Assembly: GCA_964473645.1 (NCBI GenBank)
Contig: CAYYPW010000015.1
Span: forward strand, 1-64,000
DNA: 64,000 nucleotides
DNA from: HdN1 sp964473645
GTDB taxonomy: Bacteria > Pseudomonadota > Gammaproteobacteria > Pseudomonadales > Ketobacteraceae
Direction: 5' to 3'
Positions 27,004 through 35,335 of the stretch are shown here, one piece after another. Numbering within the stretch: position 1 is the stretch's first letter; every line of letters starts with the position of its first letter. The notes under the pieces are model-generated. The model ran no database searches, had not been told where the DNA came from, and was given only the letters and a program-made list of their open reading frames with translations. Both the position numbers and the translations under genes were made by a program.

Positions 27004-28017
27004 TTACTCGGGCAGACATCGGGTTTCGCCTATTCGCATGACCGTGCGCGCAGGCGCATCATCGCCAGCAAGAAAGCGCTCTTGCGGCTCCAACATGGGT
27101 TCCACGGTGAGTCGGATGGTGCCCCAGTGCATTCCCACCAGGTGACGCGCACCAATATCAATGCCAATTCGCACGGCCTCTTCCGGGGTGCAATGCACGG
27201 TTCGCATCAGCACACGAGGTTCGTATGCTCCGATGGGCACCAAGCCCAACGAGAACGGTCCACAGAGCGCACCGATTTCACGAAACACGGCCCCATAGGC
27301 GGTGTCCCCGGCAAAATACACCTGCCGTGACGCATCTCCAAAGGCGAAACCACACCACAAGCTACGATTGGAATCCCCCAAACCTCTACGGGAGGTATGC
27401 ACCGCAGGCACGATACGCACCGAGAGCTCTGCAACCTCAAAGACATCCCACCAATCGCCCTCCTGCACTCGCGAAAATCCTGCGGCATGCATCATGTTTT
27501 TCAACCCCAAGGGCACCACCACCTGCGCCAGCGGGAAACGCTTGGCCAATTGCTTGAGCGCCGGGGCATCGAGATGATCGTAATGATTATGGGAAAGCAG
27601 AATCACATGTACCGGAGGCAAGTCGGCAATCGGTATCGCCGCGGGCACCAACCGGCGGGTAGTGGCCATCGGAAGCGGCGAAGCATAGTCGGTAAGAAAG
27701 GGATCGGTGAGTACATGTATCCCACCAAAGCTGAGCATGAAGCAAGCGTGCCCCAACCACAGCAGCTTGTAGGGTTCGCGCATTGCCGTCCACTCGGCCA
27801 GCGCCAGCTCCGGCGGAATCACATGGGAATCAGGAAACGGGTAAGGGTCGGCGATTGCACGCCGCATTTCCCCCATAAAATGCGCGGCCTCGCGTGCCAT
27901 TTCGGCCGACAACACGCGCATACCCGGGCTGCCCGGCGGATTGCGAAAGCCTTTGGGGGTATGGTGATATTTGGTCGAGTCAAAATACGGATTTTTGGGG
28001 CTGGAGAAAAATCCCAT
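27004..28017 (-). CDS. MBL-fold metallohydrolase, NAPE-PLD/UlaG-like
   Basis: 337 residues. The metal site SHNHYDHLD is the HxHxDH motif, with further ligands likely in VPAVHTS, FAGDTAYG and GMHWGT. WLGHACFMLSFGGIHVLTDP is typical of the beta-lactamase-superfamily group that includes N-acyl-phosphatidylethanolamine phospholipase D and L-ascorbate-6-phosphate lactonase. The N-terminal segment FDSTKYHHTPKGFRN is also typical of bacterial NAPE-PLD-like proteins. The substrate is unknown. Its ATG follows the CBS-domain gene after 3 bases on the same strand, so both are in one operon. Confidence 0.9.
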   Translation of the reverse strand: MGFFSSPKNPYFDSTKYHHTPKGFRNPPGSPGMRVLSAEMAREAAHFMGEMRRAIADPYPFPDSHVIPPELALAEWTAMREPYKLLWLGHACFMLSFGGIHVLTDPFLTDYASPLPMATTRRLVPAAIPIADLPPVHVILLSHNHYDHLDAPALKQLAKRFPLAQVVVPLGLKNMMHAAGFSRVQEGDWWDVFEVAELSVRIVPAVHTSRRGLGDSNRSLWCGFAFGDASRQVYFAGDTAYGAVFREIGALCGPFSLGLVPIGAYEPRVLMRTVHCTPEEAVRIGIDIGARHLVGMHWGTIRLTVEPMLEPQERFLAGDDAPARTVMRIGETRCLPE

Positions 28018-28020
28018 GGA

Positions 28021-28455
28021 TCAGGCCGCTTCACCGCCTCCCGTGGGTGGGCGGAGTGCTTCGAGCACTTCGGCAAATTTACGCATGACATCGCTGGCCG
28101 TGAGTATGCCGGCAAGTTTGCCCATACGTGTGACCACTGCAGCGTCGATGTGTTTATCTGCCATTACCACCAACACCAGGTCGAGGCGATCGTGAATATC
28201 AATCGAAAAGACACGGGTATTGCAAATATCTTTTACCAACAGATCAGACACGGCAGTAATGCCAGTAAACGGGCCCCCTACATGGCGCAATTCGTTCTCG
28301 GAAAGAATCCCGATCACCTGTCCGCCCTCGGTCACCGGTAAATGGTGGAACCCGTGCTCCTGCATCATGGCGTGGGCGTGCCCCAAGGTTTCATTGATAT
28401 CAATGGCATGGGGAAACGGGGTCATGGTCGATGCAACGGTGGGCAGGTGTTTCAT
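28021..28455 (-). CDS. Two-CBS-domain protein
   Basis: 144 residues from the ATG at 28455. An in-frame GTG 23 codons earlier would add a non-CBS-like leader, and GGAGGAG lies 11 bases before the ATG. Two CBS repeats are visible: ASTMTPFPHAIDINETLGHAH and GFHHLPVTEGGQVIGILSE, then VKDICNTRVFSIDIHD and DAAVVTRMGKLAGILTASD. Such pairs bind adenine nucleotides and act as energy sensors. It is the first gene of an operon with the MBL hydrolase, so it may regulate that enzyme; this is inferred only from position. Confidence 0.85.
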   Translation of the reverse strand: MKHLPTVASTMTPFPHAIDINETLGHAHAMMQEHGFHHLPVTEGGQVIGILSENELRHVGGPFTGITAVSDLLVKDICNTRVFSIDIHDRLDLVLVVMADKHIDAAVVTRMGKLAGILTASDVMRKFAEVLEALRPPTGGGEAA

Positions 28456-28551
28456 AAGGGAACAGACTCCTCCGCGAAAACGTTGAACCCCAAGGGTAGC
28501 ACAACCCGAACGCATTGACCGCACCGATCAGAGCCCGGCACAGGCTTTTTG

Positions 28552-29439
28552 TCAGGTGCCCGCCCACCACTGCGCGGGCAAGGCTTGCGACAGGCGAATG
28601 ACCTGCCCCCGGCAACGCAGGCGAAACGTTACCTGCCAGCGATCGGTCGTGTGTTCGCGCGCTTGTGTGGCTGCAATGCCCGTGCGCGGTAACGCACAAC
28701 GTACGTGCCATCGCCCTTTGTTGGCCAGCACATTCAAGGGCAACGCATCTTGCCAGCGAACGATCGATTGGGCATCGAGACGATCGATGGTCGCAGACTC
28801 CACCACATCAATGGCACCCGGTTTACCCTGGAGTTCAACGCATGGGCCACCTTCCGCGCGCGTTATGGTGAGCTGACCGAAATCCGGTTCGGTGGCGGCT
28901 TGTGGCGGGTTTGCTAGGGGTAACGCTGCGGTTGCTCTGGGCGCCAAGGTATTTGCCGATGCAGCGTCGGGGGTGGGCACAACCGATAACGCGCTACGTG
29001 CGGGCCAAAACAATCCCACCAACCCCAGCAGAATTCCCAGGCCCGCTCCGCCCAAAAGCGGGCTCATTGCCGGCCAGTTCAGATCGCGGACGAAGACGGC
29101 ATCCTCAGGATTTTTCGGGCTGATCCAGAGTCGCATTGGGCGGGCTTGCTGTTGTGCCAGTACAAAGCGTCGCTCCCATTCAGCCAATACCTCACCGCCT
29201 GGCATCCAACGCGGGGAAAGATAAACGCGGGTGCTCTCATGCAAGCCACCACGCGCCTCATAGCGATAATGGACTTCGGTAATGCTATCGCGGGTTTTGG
29301 CAGCCCCCACTACCTTGAGAATGGTCGCCTCGCCCGGTTGCCAGCTGCGCGACTGAAACCACAGCGCAAGCTCGGGGCCAGCGCCAAAGACTACCCCGAA
29401 GATGGAAACGACCAGCAAGATGGCTGCTACTGCGCGCAA
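28552..29439 (-). CDS. DUF3592 domain membrane protein
   Basis: 295 residues. The N-terminal TM (about 4-24) and a second TM (about 128-148) enclose an extracytoplasmic beta domain, including WQPGEATILKV, EVHYRYEARGGLHES and RLWISPKNPEDAVF. This is the usual DUF3592 layout. An Ala/Pro-rich linker and a C-terminal domain of about 110 residues follow that I do not recognise. The function is unknown. It lies 96 bases upstream of the CBS gene on the same strand. Confidence 0.8.
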   Translation of the reverse strand: MRAVAAILLVVSIFGVVFGAGPELALWFQSRSWQPGEATILKVVGAAKTRDSITEVHYRYEARGGLHESTRVYLSPRWMPGGEVLAEWERRFVLAQQQARPMRLWISPKNPEDAVFVRDLNWPAMSPLLGGAGLGILLGLVGLFWPARSALSVVPTPDAASANTLAPRATAALPLANPPQAATEPDFGQLTITRAEGGPCVELQGKPGAIDVVESATIDRLDAQSIVRWQDALPLNVLANKGRWHVRCALPRTGIAATQAREHTTDRWQVTFRLRCRGQVIRLSQALPAQWWAGT

Positions 29440-29569
29440 TGAAATGTCCTGTGTGTAGATCGTAAGTGATACATCATTCGTCTAAATAAGCAGTCTACCG
29501 CACTCTTGGCCAAAGCCAAAAAGCCAGCCCAAGCCGCCCTTACACCTGCCAACGAATTACGCTGCGTAC

Positions 29570-29602
29570 ATAAAACAAAACCCCGCCGAAGCGGGGTTTT
29601 GT
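29570..29602 (-). terminator. groEL terminator
   Basis: Read on the minus strand, ACAAAACCCCGC and GCGGGGTTTTGT (29575-29602) form a 12-bp stem closed by a TTCG tetraloop and followed by TTTA. It lies 26 bases after the groEL stop. The A-tract before the stem also gives a T-rich tail in the other direction. Confidence 0.93.
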
Positions 29603-29628
29603 CGACAACCATAATCCTGTTTAAAGGA

Positions 29629-31269
29629 TTACATCATGTCCATACCACCCATGCCGCCCATGCCGCCGCCAGCAGGCATAGCAGGCTTGTCTTCAGGCTT
29701 TTCTGCAATCATCGCTTCGGTGGTGATCATCAGACCAGCAACAGAAGCAGCGGCTTGCAGTGCAGTACGGGTCACTTTGGCTGGGTCAAGGATACCCATT
29801 TCCATCATGTCGCCGAACTCGCCGTTGGCTGCGTTGTAGCCGAAGTTGCCTTCGCCTTTCTTCACGCGGTCAACGATAACAGAGGCTTCAGCACCTGCGT
29901 TGGCAGCGATCTGACGGATCGGGGATTCCATGGCGCGCAATGCCAGGGCGATACCTGCGTCTTGATCTTCGTTGTCACCTTTTACAGAGCCAACTTGTGC
30001 CAGTGCGCGGATCAGGGCAACGCCACCGCCAGCCACAACGCCTTCTTCAACAGCGGCGCGGGTTGCGTGCAGCGCGTCTTCTACGCGAGCTTTCTTCTCT
30101 TTCATTTCGACTTCGGTAGCAGCGCCAACCTTGATTACGGCAACGCCGCCAGCCAATTTGGCTACGCGCTCTTGCAGTTTTTCACGATCGTAGTCAGAAG
30201 TCGCTTCTTCGATTTGCGAGCGAATTTGCTTAACGCGCGCTTCGATTTCAGCCTGGTGACCAGCGCCGTCGATGATGGTGCTGTTTTCTTTGTTGATCGA
30301 TACGCGCTTGGCCGTACCCAGATCATTCAGCGTTGCGCCTTCGAGGCTCAGGCCGACTTCTTCAGAGATTACAGTGCCACCGGTCAGAATCGCGATGTCT
30401 TGCAGCATGGCCTTACGACGGTCGCCGAAGCCAGGTGCTTTAACAGCCGATACTTTCAGAATGCCGCGCATGTTGTTGACCACCAGGGTGGCCAGCGCTT
30501 CGCCTTCAACATCTTCAGCAATGATCAACAGCGGCTTGCCTGCTTTGGCTACTTGCTCCAGTACTGGCAGCATATCGCGGATGTTGGAGATTTTCTTGTC
30601 AACCAGCAGGATGAACGGGCTTTCCAGCTCAACGCTCATTTTTTCTTGGTTGTTGATGAAGTACGGTGACAGGTAGCCACGGTCGAACTGCATGCCTTCA
30701 ACGACGTCGAGTTCGTTTTCGAGACCGCTGCCTTCTTCAACAGTGATAACGCCTTCTTTGCCGACTTTGTTCATCGCTTCGGCAATGATGCTGCCGATGT
30801 TTTCGTCTGAGTTGGCAGAGATGGTGCCAACTTGAGCGATGGCTTTGGTGTCAGAGCATGGAATGGATTGCGCATGGATTTTGGCAACGACAGCCGTCAC
30901 TGCTTTATCAATACCGCGCTTGAGATCCATCGGGTTCATGCCAGCGGCCACTGAACGCAGGCCTTCGTTCAAAATGGCTTGCGCCAGAACGGTGGCAGTG
31001 GTGGTGCCGTCGCCTGCAGCGTCAGACGCTTTAGAGGCAACTTCTTTCACCATTTGCGCGCCCATGTTTTCGAAGCGATCTTTCAGCTCGATTTCTTTTG
31101 CAACCGATACACCGTCTTTGGTGATCGTGGGAGCACCGAAAGATTTTTCCAGTACTACGTTGCGGCCTTTGGGGCCAAGGGTCACTTTAACTGCGTCGGC
31201 CAGAACGTTTACACCACGCACCATGCGTGAACGGGCGTCATCACCAAAACGTACGTCTTTAGCTGCCAT
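29629..31269 (-). CDS. groEL: 60-kDa chaperonin GroEL
   Basis: 546 residues, the normal GroEL length. It starts AAKDVRFGDDARSRMVRGVNVLADAVKVTLGPKGRNVV, which spans the standard equatorial start, and contains GDGTTTATVLAQ (ATP site) and VVAGGGVALIRA. It ends in the Gly/Met-rich tail GGMGGMGGMDMM. Together with GroES it forms the ATP-driven folding chamber of the cytoplasm. It is second in the groES-groEL operon (55-base gap), ahead of a strong terminator. Confidence 0.98.
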   Translation of the reverse strand: MAAKDVRFGDDARSRMVRGVNVLADAVKVTLGPKGRNVVLEKSFGAPTITKDGVSVAKEIELKDRFENMGAQMVKEVASKASDAAGDGTTTATVLAQAILNEGLRSVAAGMNPMDLKRGIDKAVTAVVAKIHAQSIPCSDTKAIAQVGTISANSDENIGSIIAEAMNKVGKEGVITVEEGSGLENELDVVEGMQFDRGYLSPYFINNQEKMSVELESPFILLVDKKISNIRDMLPVLEQVAKAGKPLLIIAEDVEGEALATLVVNNMRGILKVSAVKAPGFGDRRKAMLQDIAILTGGTVISEEVGLSLEGATLNDLGTAKRVSINKENSTIIDGAGHQAEIEARVKQIRSQIEEATSDYDREKLQERVAKLAGGVAVIKVGAATEVEMKEKKARVEDALHATRAAVEEGVVAGGGVALIRALAQVGSVKGDNEDQDAGIALALRAMESPIRQIAANAGAEASVIVDRVKKGEGNFGYNAANGEFGDMMEMGILDPAKVTRTALQAAASVAGLMITTEAMIAEKPEDKPAMPAGGGMGGMGGMDMM

Positions 31270-31324
31270 TGTCTTGATTCCTCAGAATTAGGTTTGGTTA
31301 ATTGCGTTTGCCACTTTGGCGCTA

Positions 31325-31615
31325 TTAGCCTTCGAGCACACCGAAGATTTCGGTTTCAGCCATGATCAACAGCTCTTGGCCGTCGATTTTCACGGTACTG
31401 CCTGCATATTGGCCGAAAATAACTTTGTCACCCGCTTTCACGCCCATGGCGCGAACGTCGCCGTTGTCGAGCGCTTTGCCGGGGCCTACTGCAACAACTT
31501 CACCGCGGCTGGGCTTTTCAGCTGCAGCGCCAGGAAGAACGATGCCACCGGCAGTTTTGGTTTCTTCTTCTACGCGACGGATAACGACGCGATCGTGCAA
31601 AGGACGAATTTTCAT
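31325..31615 (-). CDS. groES: 10-kDa co-chaperonin GroES
   Basis: 96 residues, starting MKIRPLHDRVVIRR and ending in GQELLIMAETEIFGVLEG-type strands of GroES. The mobile loop region EEETKTAGGIVLPGAAAEKPSRG is split across residues 16-38. I chose the ATG at 31615 because AGGAG lies 9 bases upstream and the length fits the family; in-frame starts further upstream give an unrelated leader. It is transcribed first, with a CIRCE operator 92 bases upstream of the start. Confidence 0.97.
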   Translation of the reverse strand: MKIRPLHDRVVIRRVEEETKTAGGIVLPGAAAEKPSRGEVVAVGPGKALDNGDVRAMGVKAGDKVIFGQYAGSTVKIDGQELLIMAETEIFGVLEG

Positions 31616-31706
31616 GTGGTTCATCTCCTGATTAGAGGTTGAATGTGTATGCGCCTGGGAGGTCTGCCTAACCGTGCGCAATGCAACGGTTGGGGGCCTG
31701 CCCAAT

Positions 31707-31733
31707 TTAGCACTCCCGATTGGAGAGTGCTAA
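31707..31733. promoter_or_regulatory. CIRCE operator (HrcA site) of groESL
   Basis: TTAGCACTC (31707-31715), a 9-base spacer and GAGTGCTAA (31725-31733) match the CIRCE consensus without a mismatch. HrcA binds this element and represses groESL until heat stress. hrcA itself is not in the window. Confidence 0.97.
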
Positions 31734-31842
31734 ATATGAGTGAGGCGCTGAGATACGTCAAGGGGTTAGCGCTGTCGCGAAGCGCGCTTTCCCCGACAAC
31801 GAAAGGGTATATGGGGATGGGTAAAAACGTTTCAAGGGGAGA

Positions 31843-32481
31843 TTAATCATCCTTGCGAGAGAATTCGCCCTCAATCACGCCTGGAGACTGCAGATCGTCA
31901 ACAGATGAGGTACGGCCTTGGCGTCCGGCGTCCTGCTGTGTGCCCGCATCGTTGGACGCAGCGCCCGTCGAAGTCGACACCACAATAACCTCAATACGCT
32001 CTGTCTCAGGGGCGGGCCGGACAACCGTCGCATCGACGCGTTCGCCCTCATACACTTCACCCCGCCCGGGACGATATTGATAGGTCCATTGATCTTTAAC
32101 CACCCCTGATGCCATCGGCAAATTGGCCAGCTGGCGCGCGATCAATGCCACCAACGCTTTGCGAGTAAAAGGAATCAACAACAGAAAACCCACGCTATCG
32201 CTGATAAAGCCCGGCGTTACCAATAACAGGCCGCCCACCATGATGAGCACCCCTTCGAGCATGTCGGTGCCAGGATTTTCACCACGCGACACAGCCAACT
32301 GCAAACGTTGAAACGTCTGAAACCCCTGCTGCCGCACCATGTAGGAGCCCACGACTGTGCTCAGCAGAATCAGGGCGATAGTCAAACCCCAACCAATGGT
32401 GCTGCCAATTTTGGCAAGCAACATGGATTCGAGCAGCGCAACCGTAAAGATCACCAAAAACGGGTGTTTGATTAGAAACAT
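31843..32481 (-). CDS. fxsA: FxsA family membrane protein
   Basis: 212 residues. Membrane segments lie at about 8-28, 30-50 and 75-100. IGWGLTIALILLSTVVGSYMVRQQGF followed by NPGTDMLEGVLIMVGGLLLVTPGFISD is the FxsA signature. The C-terminal 100 residues are polar and cytoplasmic. In E. coli, FxsA relieves exclusion of phage T7 by the F plasmid; its normal role is unknown. In many gammaproteobacteria fxsA lies beside groES, as here. Its ATG is one base after the stop of the HugZ-like gene, which suggests coupling. Confidence 0.9.
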   Translation of the reverse strand: MFLIKHPFLVIFTVALLESMLLAKIGSTIGWGLTIALILLSTVVGSYMVRQQGFQTFQRLQLAVSRGENPGTDMLEGVLIMVGGLLLVTPGFISDSVGFLLLIPFTRKALVALIARQLANLPMASGVVKDQWTYQYRPGRGEVYEGERVDATVVRPAPETERIEVIVVSTSTGAASNDAGTQQDAGRQGRTSSVDDLQSPGVIEGEFSRKDD

Positions 32482-32482
32482 G

Positions 32483-33238
32483 TCAGACTGCCTCGCGCGC
32501 GGCCTTGACCATCGCCACCAGACACTGCCGGGCCTCCCCTGGATTGCTCACAGGGGTGAGCAGCGGGATTGCCGCTAAATGCTGGTCGCGTCGCATGACC
32601 AAGGATTCGTTATCAATGGCCACCATTGTGACCCGGACTGATTTGCCAAGTTCATCGCGGGCAGACTCATCGCTCCCTTGGTCTACACACAAGCCCGCAT
32701 GCCGCCAATACAGGGCCAAGGCATCTGCATGATCGTCATTCATGTGCTCAACGATGCTTTGCTCCTGTTCTGGCGTGAAGGGATTGGGCGTTAGCAATTC
32801 TGGACTCAACCAGTGAATTTTTCCGAAACCACCGATATAGCGGATGGTGATGGGTTTGAGGCAGTAAAACACGAAATCAAGCTCTGTGTGGTAGCCGCGA
32901 CTGTCAGGAAAATAGCGGTAATAACGTTCTGCAGCCGCATTGACGGCCTCTGCCGGAACGGGGTGGGCGTCGGCCAGCAATGTGGCGCGCGCGTCGGTTT
33001 GCACACTACCGCTGTCGGCATTCTCCACCAACGTAAGCGACACCTGCGGGGTTTCCTGGATGTTCTGGGTGTGTTGGGCCAGCTTGCTGATCAGGATCAG
33101 CGGCATGCCACTATAGTCCGGACAAACCGGTACAACGGAGCCAAACGGGTAACCGGGGTACTTTTTGGAATGGGTGGATAGCACGCCCCAAAAGTGCTCG
33201 CGGATCAGGCGGCGGGCGGCGTCGGCGGTTTCTGTCAT
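32483..33238 (-). CDS. HugZ-like pyridoxamine 5'-phosphate oxidase-fold protein
   Basis: 251 residues. The N-terminal split-barrel domain includes EHFWGVLSTHSKKYPGYPFGSVVPVCPD. The C-terminal domain includes EHMNDDHADALALYWRHAG, the DUF2470/HugZ haem-binding type region with a conserved HxDDHxD-like His/Asp cluster. Known: HugZ and relatives bind or degrade haem; other members use flavin. The actual cofactor is not evident. It is co-transcribed with fxsA (one-base gap). Confidence 0.87.
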   Translation of the reverse strand: MTETADAARRLIREHFWGVLSTHSKKYPGYPFGSVVPVCPDYSGMPLILISKLAQHTQNIQETPQVSLTLVENADSGSVQTDARATLLADAHPVPAEAVNAAAERYYRYFPDSRGYHTELDFVFYCLKPITIRYIGGFGKIHWLSPELLTPNPFTPEQEQSIVEHMNDDHADALALYWRHAGLCVDQGSDESARDELGKSVRVTMVAIDNESLVMRRDQHLAAIPLLTPVSNPGEARQCLVAMVKAAREAV

Positions 33239-33437
33239 GATTCGGCTGGCAATGGTTTTTCTGGATGAGAGTGATGAGCCACACCTTAACCGAATTCGGT
33301 CAGGAACAAAATGGGCGTAGGGGCTGGCGCTGAATCGGATGGGTGTGGATAATCGCGACTCACTGGTCGGGCTTTGCTCGTTCGGGAGTATTCATTAGAG
33401 CGTATTCGTTAACGCTCATTTAAAGGGGGAAACACAC

Positions 33438-34199
33438 ATGGATCTACAAAACAAAGTTGTCGTCATTACAGGTGCTGGACGTGGTATCGGCCGGGGTCTG
33501 GCTACATTTTTTGCTGCCAAGGGCGCCAAGATCGCTGCCGTCGATCTCAATGAAGACGATATCGCCACGACAGTGCAATTGTGTAAAGACGCTGGTGTAG
33601 AGGCGCGCGGTTACAAAGCCAATGTGGCACAAGAAACCGACGTCGAAAAACTGTTTGCTGATGTGGTTGCCGATTTCGGTGCACTGCATGGTTTGATCAA
33701 CAACGCCGGCATTACGCGCGACGGCTTATTGGTGAAATTTGTCGACGGCAAGCTCGACAAAAAAATGACTCTGCAGCAGTGGCAGGCAGTTATTGATGTC
33801 AACTTGACGGGCGTGTTCCTGTGCGGTCGCGAAGCAGCCATCAAGATGATTGAACTGGGTGTTGAAGAAGGCGTGATCATCAATATTTCCAGCGTCGCAC
33901 GTTACGGTAGTTTTGGTCAGTCAAACTACGCTGCAGCCAAAGCTGCCGTGGCAACACTGGCCGAAACCTGGGCCAAGGAGCTTGCCCGTTACAATATTCG
34001 CACCGGCGCCATTGCACCGGGCACCATTAATACCGACATGATCGCCGCAATGAAACCCGAAGCGCGTGAGCGTCTGGCACAGGCAGTACCGCTCAAGCGG
34101 ATCGGCGAGACCAAAAACATCGCCCAGACTGCATCGTTCATTTTCGAGAACGACTACTTTACCGGTCGCTGCATTGATACGGATGGCGGCTTGCGCTAA
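33438..34199 (+). CDS. SDR-family oxidoreductase, FabG-like
   Basis: 253 residues. The nucleotide motif is TGAGRGIGRG, NNAG is present, the catalytic Ser lies in INISSVAR, and Tyr-xxx-Lys is in SNYAAAKAA. DTDGGLR ends the chain. It is a classical short-chain dehydrogenase close to 3-oxoacyl-ACP reductases. No acyl-carrier or other fatty-acid gene is adjacent, so I do not call it fabG. AAAGGGGGA lies before the ATG, and a terminator follows. Confidence 0.88.
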   Translation: MDLQNKVVVITGAGRGIGRGLATFFAAKGAKIAAVDLNEDDIATTVQLCKDAGVEARGYKANVAQETDVEKLFADVVADFGALHGLINNAGITRDGLLVKFVDGKLDKKMTLQQWQAVIDVNLTGVFLCGREAAIKMIELGVEEGVIINISSVARYGSFGQSNYAAAKAAVATLAETWAKELARYNIRTGAIAPGTINTDMIAAMKPEARERLAQAVPLKRIGETKNIAQTASFIFENDYFTGRCIDTDGGLR

Positions 34200-34234
34200 T
34201 CGTTGAATCGACCTAACGGTTGATTCGCGATACA

Positions 34235-34262
34235 CATCGACGACATCCGCTTGTCGTCGATG
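34235..34262. repeat. 11-bp perfect hairpin downstream of the SDR gene
   Basis: CATCGACGACA (34235-34245) pairs with TGTCGTCGATG (34252-34262) around a 6-base loop. There is no T-tract. It lies just before the true terminator and could stabilise the transcript 3' end. Confidence 0.5.
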
Positions 34263-34272
34263 ACGAACATTC

Positions 34273-34302
34273 AGGGGAGGCAGACATTGGCTCCCCTTTT
34301 TT
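34273..34302 (+). terminator. Rho-independent terminator of the SDR gene
   Basis: AGGGGAG (34273-34279) and CTCCCCT (34291-34297) form the stem with an 11-base loop, followed directly by TTTTTT on the plus strand. Confidence 0.85.
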
Positions 34303-34482
34303 GTGTAGAAACGACGAGTGGAAAAAGCGGTAGCTGTTCTTGCAAAAGCGATTCTCGCAAAAGCTAATCTTGCAAAATTTATAGTTTCAACATTTATGGC
34401 TGAAAGGTTTTTCTTGCTCAGGCCAGGGCGACCAACGCCATAATGACACCCGCGATCGTTGTCAGGTTTAACGGAGAAAAGC

Positions 34483-34854
34483 ATGGCGGAATCCCGACGT
34501 GTTACAGGGGCAAAACAATTACGGGTGGTAACACCTCCCAACGCAGACACCCAAATCAAAGCTGAACGCATCTGGCAGGTGGTGTATGGCATTCCAGAGG
34601 GCAAGGTATGTACTTATGGAGAAGTCGCGCGTCGAGCGGGGCTACCGGGCTATGCCCGCTATGTGGGAACCACATTATCGAAGCTACCCGAAGGCACGGC
34701 GTTACCCTGGTTTCGCGTACTTAACAGCCAAGGCAAGGTAAGCTTTCCGGCAGGGAGTGATGCCTATATGCGGCAAGTAAAGCACTTAACAGCAGAAGGG
34801 GTTGAGGTGAGCGAAGGCAAGGTGGATTTGAAGCGTTATTTTTGGCAGGTCTGA
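34483..34854 (+). CDS. Alkyltransferase-like protein (ATL), MGMT fold
   Basis: 123 residues from the ATG at 34483 (ACGGAG, 6-base spacing). An in-frame TTG eight codons earlier has no ribosome site. RIWQVVYGIPEGKVCTYGEVARRAG is the DNA-binding domain start of the O6-alkylguanine transferase family. The active-site PCHRV of the enzymes reads PWFRV here: Trp76 stands where the acceptor Cys should be. This is the mark of ATL proteins, which bind O6-alkylguanine and recruit nucleotide excision repair instead of removing the alkyl group. It is monocistronic by layout. Confidence 0.88.
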   Translation: MAESRRVTGAKQLRVVTPPNADTQIKAERIWQVVYGIPEGKVCTYGEVARRAGLPGYARYVGTTLSKLPEGTALPWFRVLNSQGKVSFPAGSDAYMRQVKHLTAEGVEVSEGKVDLKRYFWQV

Positions 34855-34897
34855 TATTCTTGCAAACCCGAGCTAATAACAAAAGCGTTGAGTGACA

Positions 34898-34942
34898 CGA
34901 CTGAGGCGCAGACAAGCCACGCTCCTGGCTACGCCTCAGTCG
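34898..34942. repeat. Nested hairpin
   Basis: CGACTGAGGCG (34898-34908) pairs with CGCCTCAGTCG (34932-34942); inside, AGCCA (34915-34919) pairs with TGGCT (34926-34930). It lies between the ATL gene and the small ORF that ends at 34958 on the other strand, and may end either transcript. No clear T-tract follows. Like copies A-C of the large palindrome it nests an inner hairpin in unique outer arms, but it lacks their conserved core. Confidence 0.55.
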
Positions 34943-34957
34943 AGCGTATTGCTGTCG

Positions 34958-35065
34958 TCATCCAAAATACATGTTTTCAAGGTAATCCTTCAGGGCCTGC
35001 ATGGCGCTGGACTCTTCTGGGTGGGCAATTGAAAAGAGAAACTCGGTACCTTTGAGAATATTCAT
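34958..35065 (-). CDS. Possible 35-residue small protein
   Basis: An ATG at 35065 is preceded by GGAG with 7-base spacing. The frame reads MNILKGTEFLFSIAHPEESS and continues with AMQALKDYLENMYFG to a TGA at 34958. The composition is protein-like, with an amphipathic C-terminal helix. No membrane segment is evident. It stands alone in a 481-base gap between the ATL and ampG genes, with a nested hairpin just downstream. The function is unknown. It is coding by ribosome site and composition only. Confidence 0.5.
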   Translation of the reverse strand: MNILKGTEFLFSIAHPEESSAMQALKDYLENMYFG

Positions 35066-35335
35066 ATCAGTACTCCAGCAATTTTCAGTTTAAGTGTGTC
35101 GTTGATCGACGCTTTACCTAAAGCATTGGGCGTGCCAGTTTCGAAAATACCTTTCAATCAACTGAAATATCTGAATTTTTACTGGCTTTATTGCCCGGTT
35201 GCGGTATTTTCAGTCGGTAATGTGGGCTGAATTGGCGCAACAGTGGTGCAGTTTGCACCAATACGAGGATAAACACTGCTCAAACTGGTATGCGCGCCCT
35301 ACCAAAACATTGAACGCATTAATTCAGGGAATTTC

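Noticed and set aside
29629..31269. Long plus-strand reading frames opposite groEL
   Set aside because: Antisense to a highly conserved gene with strong codon bias, which creates open antisense frames.
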